Positions 33,254-42,978 of a stretch of 64,000 bases of DNA are shown here, one piece after another (the stretch's first letter is position 1; each line of letters starts with the position of its first letter). The notes under the pieces were generated by a model that ran no database searches, was not told where the DNA came from, and was given only the letters and a program-made list of their open reading frames with translations. A program made the translations under genes and the position numbers. The stretch comes from Peptoniphilaceae bacterium (GTDB lineage Bacteria > Bacillota > Clostridia > Tissierellales > Peptoniphilaceae): the NCBI GenBank assembly GCA_022779285.1, contig JALFST010000002.1, positions 62,001 through 126,000 on the forward strand, given 5' to 3'.

Positions 33254-35661
33254 TGGCAGAAACAAAACAATATACATATGCGCTGGCGGGGAACCCCAAC
33301 AGCGGAAAAACGACACTGTTCAATGCACTGACAGGTGCCAATCAATTCGTGGGAAACTGGCCGGGAGTTACGGTTGAGAAAAAGGAAGGCATCATCCGCA
33401 AGCATGCGGATATGCGCCTGGTGGATCTTCCGGGAACCTATTCCCTTTCTCCTTATACGTTGGAGGAGGTTGTATCACGAAATTATCTGATTCAAGAGCG
33501 TCCGGATGTCATCATCGACATCGTTGACGCCACCAATTTGGAACGAAATTTATATTTGACCTCTCAGCTCATGGAAACGGGAATTCCTATTATCATTGCG
33601 CTGAACATGATGGATGTCATACGCAAAAACGGGGATACAATCCGGGAGGATGAGCTTTCCGAAAGGATGGGATGCCCCGTCGTCGGCATTTCCGCCAGCA
33701 ATCAGGAGGGGCTGGAGGGTTTGATCAGCGAGGCAAGAAAGCTTGTGGGAGCAAAGGCTCCGCAGCCGTTTGTGTTTGACAAGGAAATAGAAAATGCGTT
33801 GCAGGAGATCGAACGGAGGTTTTCCGACAGACTGGATTCTCATGCAAGACGATGGTCTCTGATCAAGCTTTTTGAGCGCGATGAGAAAGAGCTGAAGTCG
33901 CTTTCGCTATCGGATCGGCAGGTTGCGGATCTCGATGAAATCCTGGATCCGGTGGAAAAGAAGCTGGAGGACGATGCGGAAAGCATTCTTGCCAACGCCC
34001 GTTATCTGGAAATAGCAAAAAGAACGCAGGGCGTGCTTCACAAGAAGAGCCGAGATGCCTTGACCGTATCCGATAAAATTGACCGTGTTGTTACACACCC
34101 GATTCTGGCGCTACCGATTTTTGCAGTAATTATGTTTTTGGTATATTACATTTCGATCAGTACGGTGGGTACCTTCTATACCGATTGGGCGAATGACGGT
34201 CTTTTCGGAGACGGATGGCATTTATTCGGAATCGGCACCTCGGAATACACGAAGGACATGAATGAATATGCTGCCGAGCACATTCTCACTCCGGAGCTTA
34301 TGACCGAGCTGCAGAAGGCGAAGGATGCAGGCGCGATCGGTGCCGATCAGGTGCTTGAGGCGGCAGGAAAAGGTGAGTTCAAGGAGTTCCAGGAAGCCTA
34401 TGACAGCTACAAGGATTCCATTGAGGAAGCCGGTTTTCCGATTTCCGAAATTGTGGATCCCGCATTGGAGTCGGAGGATGCTCCGGCTACGGAAAATTAC
34501 GGGATCTGGGTTCCCGGAATCCCCGTATTGCTCAATCAGGCGTTGACAGCGATACATACGTCACCTTGGCTTTCCAGCCTGATCCTTGACGGAATCGTAG
34601 CCGGTGTCGGAGCGGTGCTCGGATATGTTCCGCAGATGGCGGTGCTATTCATCCTGCTCGCATTCCTGGAAGGATCCGGATATATGGCACGTATCGCCTT
34701 TATTCTGGATCGTATCTTCCGCCGTTTCGGCCTTTCCGGAAAATCCTTTATTCCAATGTTGATTTCCACAGGCTGCGGTGTACCGGGCATCATGGCATCA
34801 CGTACGATCGAAAATGTCAATGACCGCCGCATGACGATCATGACGGCAACCTGGATGCCATGCAGTGCCAAGCTCCCGATCATTGCGATGATTGCGACGG
34901 CGCTCTTCGGCGGAACCTGGTGGGTCGGTCCCAGCGCATATTTTCTGGGCATCATCTCCATCATTATCGTCGGCTTGATGTTAAAAAAGACAAAGCTTTT
35001 TGCCGGAGATCCCGCACCATTTGTCATGGAGCTTCCCGCTTACCATTTGCCGAAGCCATCCTACATCTGGAACAGCGTATGGGAGCGAGTCAGCAGCTTT
35101 ATCACTCGCGCAGGGACGGTGATTTTACTCTCCTCCATCCTGATTTGGGCAACATCCTCTTTTGCGATCACAAGCAGCGGATTGGTCTTTGATCATACGA
35201 TGGAGCTGGAGGACAGCCTTCTCGGCGCGATCGGAAACGGCGTGAAATGGATCTTTGATCCCTTGGGATTCGGCAATATTCGGGCAACCATCGCCACAGT
35301 TATGGGCCTGGTTGCGAAGGAAGAGGTTGTTGCCGTATTCGGTGTACTGGACTTCACAAGTCTGACGGCACTTGCGGGATATTCCTTCCTCGCCTTCAAT
35401 CTTCTTTGCGCACCGTGCTTTGCCGCTTGCGGAGCCATCGGACGCGAGATGAACTCACGGAAATGGACAGCGCTGGCAATCGGCTTCCAATTCGGATACG
35501 CATATGTCGTTGCACTGATGATCTATCAGTTCGGCATGGCGATTTCGGGACAATTACAGCCGGTAGGATTTACAGTCGCGGCAATTGCGGCGGCGCTCAT
35601 TCTCTTCCAGCTTTTCCGTCCGAATCCAAGAAAACATGAGCTTCAGCGGGCAACCGCTTAA
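33253..35661 (+). CDS. feoB: Ferrous iron transport protein B
   Basis: The 802-residue protein has an N-terminal GTPase domain (G1 GNPNSGKTT near residue 13, G3 DLPGTYSLSPYT, G4 LNMMD), a helical spacer, and a polytopic membrane domain with the duplicated Gate motifs (including FIPMLISTGCGVPGIMA, whose Cys is in the proposed Fe pathway). A hydrophilic stretch of about 100 residues (around 310-425) sits between the first membrane segments, as in other clostridial FeoBs. It imports Fe(II). No feoC follows. The membrane location and iron role are family knowledge. Confidence 0.95.
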   Translation: MAETKQYTYALAGNPNSGKTTLFNALTGANQFVGNWPGVTVEKKEGIIRKHADMRLVDLPGTYSLSPYTLEEVVSRNYLIQERPDVIIDIVDATNLERNLYLTSQLMETGIPIIIALNMMDVIRKNGDTIREDELSERMGCPVVGISASNQEGLEGLISEARKLVGAKAPQPFVFDKEIENALQEIERRFSDRLDSHARRWSLIKLFERDEKELKSLSLSDRQVADLDEILDPVEKKLEDDAESILANARYLEIAKRTQGVLHKKSRDALTVSDKIDRVVTHPILALPIFAVIMFLVYYISISTVGTFYTDWANDGLFGDGWHLFGIGTSEYTKDMNEYAAEHILTPELMTELQKAKDAGAIGADQVLEAAGKGEFKEFQEAYDSYKDSIEEAGFPISEIVDPALESEDAPATENYGIWVPGIPVLLNQALTAIHTSPWLSSLILDGIVAGVGAVLGYVPQMAVLFILLAFLEGSGYMARIAFILDRIFRRFGLSGKSFIPMLISTGCGVPGIMASRTIENVNDRRMTIMTATWMPCSAKLPIIAMIATALFGGTWWVGPSAYFLGIISIIIVGLMLKKTKLFAGDPAPFVMELPAYHLPKPSYIWNSVWERVSSFITRAGTVILLSSILIWATSSFAITSSGLVFDHTMELEDSLLGAIGNGVKWIFDPLGFGNIRATIATVMGLVAKEEVVAVFGVLDFTSLTALAGYSFLAFNLLCAPCFAACGAIGREMNSRKWTALAIGFQFGYAYVVALMIYQFGMAISGQLQPVGFTVAAIAAALILFQLFRPNPRKHELQRATA

Positions 35662-35786
35662 TATAAAGGATGGCCGCTGAAGCTGCCATCACCATATACT
35701 CCATCTTTACACAGGAAAGGTCTCCATATCCCCGGCATTCCTCCTCAGTTTGCCGTACAAGGGACGGGGGCCTTTCCATTTGTCGT

Positions 35787-35816
35787 TTGGTTCATTCGGG
35801 CATATCAGGGTATAAT
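35787..35816 (+). promoter_or_regulatory. Promoter region of the suf operon
   Basis: A perfect -10 TATAAT (35811-35816) is preceded by a weak TTGGTT -35 (35787-35792, 18-bp spacing). Downstream, a direct repeat (TTTAGAATACTTTAGAAT, 35819-35836) and an imperfect palindrome with CCGGA/TCCGG arms (35840-35852) lie in the leader and could be regulator sites. Confidence 0.55.
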
Positions 35817-35865
35817 GCTTTAGAATACTTTAGAATCATCCGGAATATCCGGTTGGGAGGTAGAT

Positions 35866-36621
35866 ATGGATCAATTATTGGAAGTACGTGATCTTCACGT
35901 GGGAGTCGACAATAAGGAGATACTCAAAGGGGTGAATCTGACCATTCATCCCGGGGAAATTCATGTCCTGATGGGGCCGAACGGCGCGGGAAAATCCACT
36001 CTGGCCAATGCGATTTTGGCGCATCCGAAATACGAGGTTCTTTCCGGGGATATTCTTTTTGAGGGAGAAAGCATCCTGCAGAACACCACCGATGAACGGG
36101 CGAGAAAGGGAATTTTTTTGAGCTTTCAGACGCCGCAGGAGGTGCCGGGCGTGACCGTGGATGATTTCCTCCGCACGGCGGTTGCGCAAAAGGAGGGAAG
36201 AAATCCCTCGGTTCTGAAATTCAAGAGGGAGCTGGCAAAAAAGATGGAAGGTCTGGACATGGATCCTTCTTATGGCGACCGCTATCTCAATGTGGGCTTT
36301 TCCGGTGGAGAAAAGAAGAAAACGGAAATTTTACAGCTGCAAACCCTCAATCCGAAGCTGGTGCTTTTAGATGAGACCGACTCGGGGCTTGATGTGGACG
36401 CGGTGCGTGTCGTATCACGCGGTGTGGCGGATTTTCTGGATGATACCAAATCCTGTCTGATTATCACGCATATTTCGGCAATTTTGGAATATCTCAAGCC
36501 GCAATTTGTGCACGTTGTGATCGACGGTAAAATCGTGAAAGAGGGCGGACCGGAGCTGGTGGAGAAAATCCAGCAGAACGGATATGAATGGATCCGCCGG
36601 GAAATGACGGTGGAAGCATGA
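35866..36621 (+). CDS. sufC: Fe-S assembly ATPase SufC
   Basis: The 251-residue ABC-type ATPase drives the SufBCD scaffold. Walker A is MGPNGAGKST (about residue 36), the Q-loop region SFQTPQEVPG, the signature FSGGEKKKTEILQL (about 146) and Walker B LVLLDETDSGLD. The ATG follows GGGAGG. It heads the order sufC-sufB-sufD-sufS-sufU, the minimal Suf machinery of many anaerobic Firmicutes, and overlaps sufB by 4 nt. Confidence 0.95.
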   Translation: MDQLLEVRDLHVGVDNKEILKGVNLTIHPGEIHVLMGPNGAGKSTLANAILAHPKYEVLSGDILFEGESILQNTTDERARKGIFLSFQTPQEVPGVTVDDFLRTAVAQKEGRNPSVLKFKRELAKKMEGLDMDPSYGDRYLNVGFSGGEKKKTEILQLQTLNPKLVLLDETDSGLDVDAVRVVSRGVADFLDDTKSCLIITHISAILEYLKPQFVHVVIDGKIVKEGGPELVEKIQQNGYEWIRREMTVEA

Positions 36622-38162
36622 AAAACAATCTGTCAAACGAGATCGATGATTCCCTGAGAGCAGAGCCGCAGGCCATACGATCGCAGCGTCAAATCGAGGA
36701 ACGGATTCAATGGCGACGCAGAGATCGGGAAGAGAGACTTCACAGAGCCGCATTGCGCACGGTTGAAAAGTCAGATGTTGAAGAGCTTCCGCGAGGGGTA
36801 TATGATCTGAAAAATACATTTGAATATGATTTCAAGGCGGAAAACGGCCTCAACGAGGAGATTGTGCGAGAGATTTCCGCTGAGAAAAATGAGCCGGAGT
36901 GGATGCTGGAAAAGCGTCTGCAGGCGCTGCGCATTTTCAACGAGAGCAGCAATCCCAATTGGGGTCCCGATCTGAGTCCGGTGGATATGAATCGAATTTC
37001 CACCTATATCCGTCCGAAGGCGCAGATGGCGCGTGATTGGCAAAATGTGCCGGATGAGATTCGCGACACATTTACCAAACTGGGCATTCCGGAGGCGGAA
37101 CTGGAGCAGCTTGCCGGTGTTGGCGCGCAATATGATTCGGAGGTGGTCTATCATAATATGAAAGACTATCTTTTGGAGCAGGGAGTTGTCTATACGGATT
37201 TTGAGTCGGCCGTCCGGGAATATCCGGAAATTGTCAAGGAGCATTTTGGACATCTCATCACGCCGAGGCTGCATCGCTATGCGGCTCTGCACTATGCTGT
37301 CTGGTCAGGAGGCTCTTTTGTTTACGTTCCTGCGGGCGTGCAGGTGGATATTCCGCTTCAAAGCTATTTCCGGCTCAATGCGCCGGGAGCCGGTCAATTT
37401 GAGCATACGCTCATCGTTGTAGAAGAGGGCGGATCGGTTCATTTTATCGAGGGATGCTCCGCGCCGAAATACAATACGCTGAATCTGCATGCAGGCGCAG
37501 TAGAGCTTTTTGTCGGTGAGAATGCGCATCTGCGCTATTCCACCATTGAAAACTGGTCCAGAAATATGTATAACCTCAACACCAAGCGGGCGCGTGTGGA
37601 GGCGGGCGGACGCATCGAATGGGTATCCGGATCCTTCGGGTCAGCCGTTTCCATGCTCTATCCTACCAGTGTTCTGGCAGGAGAGGGTGCGCGTTCGGAA
37701 TTTACGGGCATCACCTTTGCAGGAAAGGGTCAGTATCTGGATACCGGCGCCCAGGTGATTCACATTGCTCCCGACACCTATTCGACGATCAATTCCAAGT
37801 CCATTTCCAAATCGGGCGGCGTTGCGATCTACCGCGGAACGGTAGATATCGGTCCCGATGCCAGGGGCGCAAAATCCGCCGTCTCGTGTGAGTCGCTGAT
37901 GCTGGATCCGGAAAGCCGCTCCGATACGATTCCCACAATTCGCATTGCCAATGAGGAAGTGGATATGGGACATGAAGCCAAGATCGGCAGAATCGATGAA
38001 GAGGCGATCTTTTATCTGATGACAAGAGGCGTTCCGGAGGATGAGGCCAAGGCGATGATTGTCCGCGGCTTTGCCGAGCCGATCGCCAAGGAGCTTCCCA
38101 TGGAATATGCTGTAGAGATGAATAATCTGATCAGCCTCGAGCTGAAAGGAGCGATCGGATGA
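36618..38162 (+). CDS. sufB: Fe-S scaffold protein SufB
   Basis: The 514-residue protein is the scaffold on which Fe-S clusters form together with SufC and SufD. Recognisable SufB segments include SNPNWGPDLSPVDM, LRYSTIENWSRNMYNLNTKRA, and the C-terminal MGHEAKIGRIDEEAIFYLMTRG. The start overlaps the sufC stop (ATGA). The N terminus has about 50 charged residues more than usual SufB proteins (about 470), rich in Arg and Glu; this part has no recognised function. Confidence 0.95.
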   Translation: MKNNLSNEIDDSLRAEPQAIRSQRQIEERIQWRRRDREERLHRAALRTVEKSDVEELPRGVYDLKNTFEYDFKAENGLNEEIVREISAEKNEPEWMLEKRLQALRIFNESSNPNWGPDLSPVDMNRISTYIRPKAQMARDWQNVPDEIRDTFTKLGIPEAELEQLAGVGAQYDSEVVYHNMKDYLLEQGVVYTDFESAVREYPEIVKEHFGHLITPRLHRYAALHYAVWSGGSFVYVPAGVQVDIPLQSYFRLNAPGAGQFEHTLIVVEEGGSVHFIEGCSAPKYNTLNLHAGAVELFVGENAHLRYSTIENWSRNMYNLNTKRARVEAGGRIEWVSGSFGSAVSMLYPTSVLAGEGARSEFTGITFAGKGQYLDTGAQVIHIAPDTYSTINSKSISKSGGVAIYRGTVDIGPDARGAKSAVSCESLMLDPESRSDTIPTIRIANEEVDMGHEAKIGRIDEEAIFYLMTRGVPEDEAKAMIVRGFAEPIAKELPMEYAVEMNNLISLELKGAIG

Positions 38163-39238
38163 GCACAATGATAAAAAATAACCGGCCTGCCGCGGACCGC
38201 GGCAGCGTGTTGCCGAGCCTGACAAATCGTTGGCTCAAGGTAAATGATTCGGAGACGGGATATCGAAACGTGGAGACAGGCTCCGCTTTTCAAGGAGCTG
38301 CAATTCATGACAGCTCCGATTCCGAAAAGCAATCCTCTGACGCCGTGCAAACCGCAAGGGGAATCTCGGAGGCGCTGGATATGCAAAATGCGGCATCCGC
38401 CAACTTTTTCGAGAACCGGATGCTTCATGAGGGAGACTGTCCGGAGGTCCATTTTGAGCTTTCGCAAGGAGAGCCGATTTTGATCGACCGCCAGGCATAT
38501 TCCCTTCCCCCGGGACACCATGCTCAGCTTCTGATTCATGCGCACGGTGAGGATGCGCAATATCGCAACGGACGCATTTTCCTGCATATTGCAGAGGATG
38601 CGCAGCTGGATCTCATGATCGTGAACCATTTGGGAGAGCGTGCCGTCAACAATCTCTCGGTCTCCCTTTCCATGGAGGATGGCGCCTCCTTGCATATTTC
38701 CGATGTGGAAATGGGAAACGGAAAAAGCAATCTGCACATTGCAGGTTCCCTGCAGGGTGTGGATTCCGAGGTGTATATTTCCACAGCCTATCTTGCGGGA
38801 AAGGATGCCGTGCTTGATCTTTTTTATGATTTGAAATTAAAGGGAGCGCTTTCTCATGCCACCATCGATGCCAACGGTGCATTGCTGGACAGGGCTTATA
38901 AAAGCTTCCGGGGCACCTTGGATTTTTTAGAGGGCGCTTACGGAGCCGTTGCCGATGAGCAGGAATTTACGATACTGATGAGCGATGACGCGCATTCTGT
39001 AGCGGTTCCTCTTCTTCTTTGTCATGAGGATCACGTTGTGGGAAATCACGCGGCATCTGCCGGAAAGCTTGATGAGGAGATGCTTTTCTACCTGATGAGC
39101 CGGGGAATTTCCCGGAAGGAGGCGGAGGGCCTGATTGTGGAATCCCGAATGATTCCGACTTTAGATCGCATCCGGAACGACGGCTTGCGCAGTGAGCTGT
39201 TACACGAGATTCATGAAACGATTGTGAGGAGCGAATGA
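38159..39238 (+). CDS. sufD: Fe-S assembly protein SufD
   Basis: The 359-residue protein is a SufB paralogue that completes the SufBC2D complex. It shares the C-terminal beta-helix features: GNHAASAGKLDEEMLFYLMSRGISRKEAE. The N-terminal 70 residues are poorly conserved and Ser/Asp-rich. The start codon overlaps the sufB stop by 4 nt and the stop overlaps the sufS start by 4 nt, so the whole set is translationally coupled. Confidence 0.9.
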   Translation: MSTMIKNNRPAADRGSVLPSLTNRWLKVNDSETGYRNVETGSAFQGAAIHDSSDSEKQSSDAVQTARGISEALDMQNAASANFFENRMLHEGDCPEVHFELSQGEPILIDRQAYSLPPGHHAQLLIHAHGEDAQYRNGRIFLHIAEDAQLDLMIVNHLGERAVNNLSVSLSMEDGASLHISDVEMGNGKSNLHIAGSLQGVDSEVYISTAYLAGKDAVLDLFYDLKLKGALSHATIDANGALLDRAYKSFRGTLDFLEGAYGAVADEQEFTILMSDDAHSVAVPLLLCHEDHVVGNHAASAGKLDEEMLFYLMSRGISRKEAEGLIVESRMIPTLDRIRNDGLRSELLHEIHETIVRSE

Positions 39239-40527
39239 TTCAAGAGGTGTGGAAAAAAACGGATGCGGAATTGGAAAAAATTTTGCTGGATCCGGGATTT
39301 GATATTGAGAAGGTTCGTGCGGATTTTCCCTATTTGGATTTGGAGCCTCCGGTGATTTATCTGGACAATGCAGCGACAACGCAGCGTCCGCGTGCGGTGA
39401 TTGACAGGCTTTCTCATTTTTATGCCTATGAAAATGCGAATCCGCTTCGAGGAAATCACCGCCTTTCGCTTTTGGCGACCGAGGCGTATGAAAAGGCACG
39501 CGTGCATGTCAAGGAATTTATTCATGCTTCTTCGGAGAAGGAGATCCTTTTTACACGCAATGCTACGGAGTCGCTGAATCTGGTGGCTTACATCTGGGCG
39601 TTGAATTATCTCAAGCCGGGCGATGAAATCCTGATTACCCGCATGGAGCATCATTCCGACACCGTGGATTGGCAGTTTGCGGCGCAGCGATCCGGTGCCA
39701 AGCTCGTCTACGCGGAGCTGGACGATGATGAGTCGCTGGATATGGCGGATTTTGAGAGCAAGCTCAACAGCAATACAAGGGTTGTGGCTTTTACGGGAGC
39801 CTCCAATGTGCTGGGAAGCATTCTTCCCGCAGAGGAAATCATTCGGAAGGCACATGCTGTGGGCGCTATTGCCGTTATGGACGGTGCGCAATATGTGCCT
39901 CATGAGATCACCGATGTACAGGCGTTGGATTGCGATTTTCTGGCTTTTTCCGGGCATAAGATGCTTGCGCCGTTCGGCATCGGAGTGCTTTACGGGAAAA
40001 AAGACCTGTTGGAGAAAATGCCTCCCTTCTTGTATGGCGGGGAGATGATCGAATATGTAGAGGATCAGCAATCCACCTTTGCGCCTTTGCCGTATAAATT
40101 TGAGGCGGGAACTATGAATATCGGGGATGCGGTGGGATTGGATGCCGCACTTGAATACCTGGAATCCATCGGTATGGAGAAAATTGCACCCTATGAGGTG
40201 GCGCTTGCGGAGTATTGTGCAAGAAGGATGAGAAGGCGCAATGACGTGACGGTCTATCGTTCTGAAAAGGCGCCTCGCGGAGCTGCCGTTGCTTTCAATA
40301 TTCATGATATTCATCCCCACGATGTATCAACCATTATGGATTCGGCGGGGGTGGCCATTCGAAGCGGGCATCATTGCACACAGCCCCTCCATCGCGGACT
40401 ATGCATCAGTGCAAGCTGCCGTGCCAGCTTTGCGTTTTATAATACAAAAGACGAGGTCGACCGGCTTTTGGATGCCGTCACCCTTGTACGCAAAACCATG
40501 GGATTTGACACGGACTTGGAGGCATAA
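39235..40527 (+). CDS. sufS: Cysteine desulfurase SufS
   Basis: The 430-residue PLP enzyme takes sulfur from cysteine for Fe-S cluster assembly. The class V aminotransferase fold shows LDNAATTQRP (about residue 42), TRNATESLN, MEHHSD, PLP lysine in FSGHKMLAPFG (about 241), and the persulfide Cys in RSGHHCTQP (about 380). About 20 extra residues precede the usual N terminus. Partner SufU follows immediately. Confidence 0.95.
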   Translation: MIQEVWKKTDAELEKILLDPGFDIEKVRADFPYLDLEPPVIYLDNAATTQRPRAVIDRLSHFYAYENANPLRGNHRLSLLATEAYEKARVHVKEFIHASSEKEILFTRNATESLNLVAYIWALNYLKPGDEILITRMEHHSDTVDWQFAAQRSGAKLVYAELDDDESLDMADFESKLNSNTRVVAFTGASNVLGSILPAEEIIRKAHAVGAIAVMDGAQYVPHEITDVQALDCDFLAFSGHKMLAPFGIGVLYGKKDLLEKMPPFLYGGEMIEYVEDQQSTFAPLPYKFEAGTMNIGDAVGLDAALEYLESIGMEKIAPYEVALAEYCARRMRRRNDVTVYRSEKAPRGAAVAFNIHDIHPHDVSTIMDSAGVAIRSGHHCTQPLHRGLCISASCRASFAFYNTKDEVDRLLDAVTLVRKTMGFDTDLEA

Positions 40528-40528
40528 T

Positions 40529-40966
40529 ATGGACATGAAACAAATCTACTCGCAAATTGTCATGCAGCATTCCAGAAACTCCGACTACAAGCATGAGATG
40601 GAGGATGCTACCTGCTCTGAGCACGGGCACAATCCAAGCTGCGGAGACGATATCACGCTCAATCTCAAGCTGAAGGGAGACATCATCGAAAAAGCATCCT
40701 TTACAGGAGAAGGATGCGCGATTTCGCAAGCTTCCACTTCCTTGATGTGTGAGCTGATTGAAGGAGAGGATGTTGCGAGCGCCCAAAAGGGCATTGAGGC
40801 CTTTCTCGGAATGATCCAAGGTACGAAAACGGATGATGAGGAATTAGAGGATGCTTTAGGAGATGCCGTTGCGCTTAAGGAAATCTCTCATATGCCACAG
40901 CGTGTAAAATGTGCCGAATTAGCTTGGCGGACACTGGATGCGGTGCTTAAGCGCAGAGAACACTGA
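40529..40966 (+). CDS. sufU: SufU sulfurtransferase (zinc-dependent)
   Basis: The 145-residue partner of SufS accepts the persulfide and passes it to SufBCD. The zinc ligands of SufU can be placed as Cys-x-Asp in SCGDD (about 38), Cys in GEGCAIS (about 62) and Cys in VKCAEL (about 128). A His/Cys-containing stretch (CSEHGHNPSC) precedes the first ligand. ATG 40529 lies 1 nt after the sufS stop with CTTGGAGG upstream. A hairpin with arms GATTTCTTCC/GGAAGAAATC (40969-41000) follows the stop, without a T-tract. Confidence 0.92.
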   Translation: MDMKQIYSQIVMQHSRNSDYKHEMEDATCSEHGHNPSCGDDITLNLKLKGDIIEKASFTGEGCAISQASTSLMCELIEGEDVASAQKGIEAFLGMIQGTKTDDEELEDALGDAVALKEISHMPQRVKCAELAWRTLDAVLKRREH

Positions 40967-41082
40967 TTGATTTCTTCCTTGATGGCGGCGGGAAGAAATC
41001 TATACAATACTGAAATAAATATTGGATACATCCTGGACACAACGGATATTCTTGTGAGGAAGATGGAGTATAAGGAGAAAAA

Positions 41083-41805
41083 GTGAACGGTCAAGTATCG
41101 CAAATCATGAAGATGACTGGCGCTGCCAAAAGAGTATTGAAATATGATGAAATGGTAGAGTATACACCGGAAGATTATGTAAACAGTATTCGTTTTGAAG
41201 TAAAGTGGATATTGGGGAAAACTAAGCTGCTGAAGTCCTTTAGGAATTGGGTGCTTCATCTTAAAAAATTTAATTATAAGGAGATAAAGGTATATATCAA
41301 TCCGGATGTTCAAGAGCCGGGTTTACTGGGCTTTTCCAATACGCACGGCAGCAAAATCATATTGCATTTATTGAACGGCAAAGGTATTGAATACAGACCG
41401 ACATGGTATTTCGATGAAAGCATAGGAAAGTGGAACATAAGGTATGTTGAAGAGAACATAGACGACCCCGGGATTTACGAAGATGGCAGTACTTTTGATA
41501 TAAACAATTTTGACAGCCTGTTAGATGAGATATCTCAATTTGCATCAGACATAGGAGCTGAATACTTTGCTGAAATTTTCAGCAATGCCAGGAATACTTT
41601 GCATAGAAATGATTTTCCCGGGCAATATATGCATATTTTTTATGCTGTTTCAGAGTCTGATGTATTTGGTGCGATGGGGTCTTGGAATGATGAGCCTTAT
41701 GGAAGGGCTGTAGAGAAAGGCTTGCTCAAAGAGTATGAACGATTATCCGGAGCGTTGGTCAGGGAAAACAGATTAGGCGCTATGTATTGTATCAATAATT
41801 GGTAG
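41083..41805 (+). CDS. Protein of unknown function with a GAMGSWND motif
   Basis: I do not recognise this 240-residue protein with confidence. It is soluble, has no signal peptide or transmembrane segment, and is more AT-rich than the suf genes. The C-terminal segment FGAMGSWNDEPYGRAV with ALVRENRLGAMYCINNW resembles immunity-type proteins of polymorphic toxin loci as I recall them, but this is inference. The start is a GTG with AAGGAG 7 nt upstream; an ATG at 41107 is a later alternative. It is followed after 6 nt by a membrane-protein gene, suggesting a two-gene accessory operon. Confidence 0.7.
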   Translation: MNGQVSQIMKMTGAAKRVLKYDEMVEYTPEDYVNSIRFEVKWILGKTKLLKSFRNWVLHLKKFNYKEIKVYINPDVQEPGLLGFSNTHGSKIILHLLNGKGIEYRPTWYFDESIGKWNIRYVEENIDDPGIYEDGSTFDINNFDSLLDEISQFASDIGAEYFAEIFSNARNTLHRNDFPGQYMHIFYAVSESDVFGAMGSWNDEPYGRAVEKGLLKEYERLSGALVRENRLGAMYCINNW

Positions 41806-41811
41806 GTAGAT

Positions 41812-42306
41812 ATGAAATTTCTTCTGTATATAGTCATTAGTATTTTCTGTGCTTTTTTTGGATCATTATTTTTGACCAAGGCATTTATGAAAAGAAAAAT
41901 GAATGGTACTTTGACAAGATTATCTGAGGCGAGATTCATGTGGGCATTCAGCATTATACTCGCTATCATTATCTTCTACTTAATAGAATCCGGATACCTT
42001 CCGAATCTGCTGGGCACTTCATTCCTGATTGCAAGCTTTGCAGCATTTACGCTCGTTGCCTTTTATTACAATCGCTATGAACTTTTCATTGGAAAAGATA
42101 AGATCATCTTAAATGCACCTTTTGTAAAATCAAAGATGATCACTCATGAAAACATGATTCGTCACTTTTATACGAGCTACAAAGGCAGAAAATTTCATGT
42201 ATTTGTAATCAACAATGGCGGAAAAACTAAAAATGTGTCTATCTATAATCACAAGACTCCCCTTGATGAGTTTTTCCTTGGCAAAGAAGTGCAGCGAATC
42301 AAGTGA
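41812..42306 (+). CDS. Small membrane protein of unknown function
   Basis: The 164-residue protein has three predicted transmembrane segments (about 3-24, 42-60 and 66-86) and a C-terminal soluble part (residues 90-164) with alternating hydrophobic residues like a small PH-type beta domain (LFIGKDKIIL, KFHVFVINNGGKT). The family is not recognised. It sits 6 nt after the preceding unknown gene; the pair shares low GC and is flanked by non-coding DNA. Confidence 0.65.
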   Translation: MKFLLYIVISIFCAFFGSLFLTKAFMKRKMNGTLTRLSEARFMWAFSIILAIIIFYLIESGYLPNLLGTSFLIASFAAFTLVAFYYNRYELFIGKDKIILNAPFVKSKMITHENMIRHFYTSYKGRKFHVFVINNGGKTKNVSIYNHKTPLDEFFLGKEVQRIK

Positions 42307-42447
42307 CAGTGTTCGTGAAACGCGGTACTGATTGATTCCGTCAGGATAGAGATCTTTTGAAGATTTTGGTCTGCTTGAAAGGAAAATGTCCTTGGCTCAG
42401 TTGATTTTCCTCCGGTACGGCTTTTGTAGCGAAAGGCATTGTACTGT

Positions 42448-42476
42448 ACAGGACGGCTCGTGACCTGTTTTTTCTT
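42448..42476 (+). terminator. Possible terminator of the two unknown genes
   Basis: ACAGG/CCTGT (5-bp stem, 11-nt loop) followed by TTTTTTCTTTT. The stem is short but the T-tract is good. It lies about 140 bases after the second gene. Confidence 0.45.
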
Positions 42477-42514
42477 TTACACAATTCCCTGAAAAATGCA
42501 TATATTGTTATGAT

Positions 42515-42797
42515 TATCCGTGTTGTGGGGAATTACAACATGCATTCAGTGTAATGGAGTATATCCGGAGAAGAAAAATTCAGTACTTAAAATATGAAAA
42601 TACCGGACATTTTTGATAAGGCTGCCGTGCCGAAATGCCTTTATCAATGGCGGGCTTCTTATTTTGAAATGAAAAAGCGTCCGTACGGGGGATTTCGGGA
42701 GCTCTTGTTTTGTTTTCCGCAGAGCTTGCGATTCGATAGAAAACCCTTCCAACTGATTTCTGATTTCCACATGGCTGCCGTCTCGGCAGCCTTTTTT
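42515..42797 (+). ncRNA. Candidate structured RNA between unknown genes and hpf
   Basis: An extended -10 (TGTTATGAT, 42506-42514) could start a transcript that ends at the strong terminator at 42773-42797. Inside is an imperfect hairpin (TTGATAAGGC with GCCTTTATCAA, about 42613-42650). The only long ORF (from 42594) lacks a ribosome site and runs through the terminator stem, so it is unlikely to be a gene. I could not match it to 6S, SRP, RNase P or tmRNA. Confidence 0.25.
42773..42797 (+). terminator. Strong orphan terminator
   Basis: A perfect 8-bp GC-rich stem GGCTGCCG/CGGCAGCC with a 3-nt loop followed by six T residues. No recognised gene lies directly upstream. Confidence 0.85.
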
Positions 42798-42978
42798 GTG
42801 GATCAATCTTTATTCAAATCGGAGGAAAGGAACGAATGTTCACACACAAAATGTGGACGCGAAAAAAGCAGGATATACCATGAATGGAATGTTTTTACAT
42901 TAATTTGATCAAAACTATACATGGATAAAACACATGCAGGACCAAGCGAAAATGTCAAGTGCACAGAGAAAAAAAGAG

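Noticed and set aside
40969..41000. Terminator after sufU
   Set aside because: The 10-bp inverted repeat is good but no T-tract follows, so it is mentioned only as a hairpin.
42594..42908. 104-codon + strand ORF before the DnaA boxes
   Set aside because: No Shine-Dalgarno sequence, and it reads straight through a perfect terminator stem-loop.
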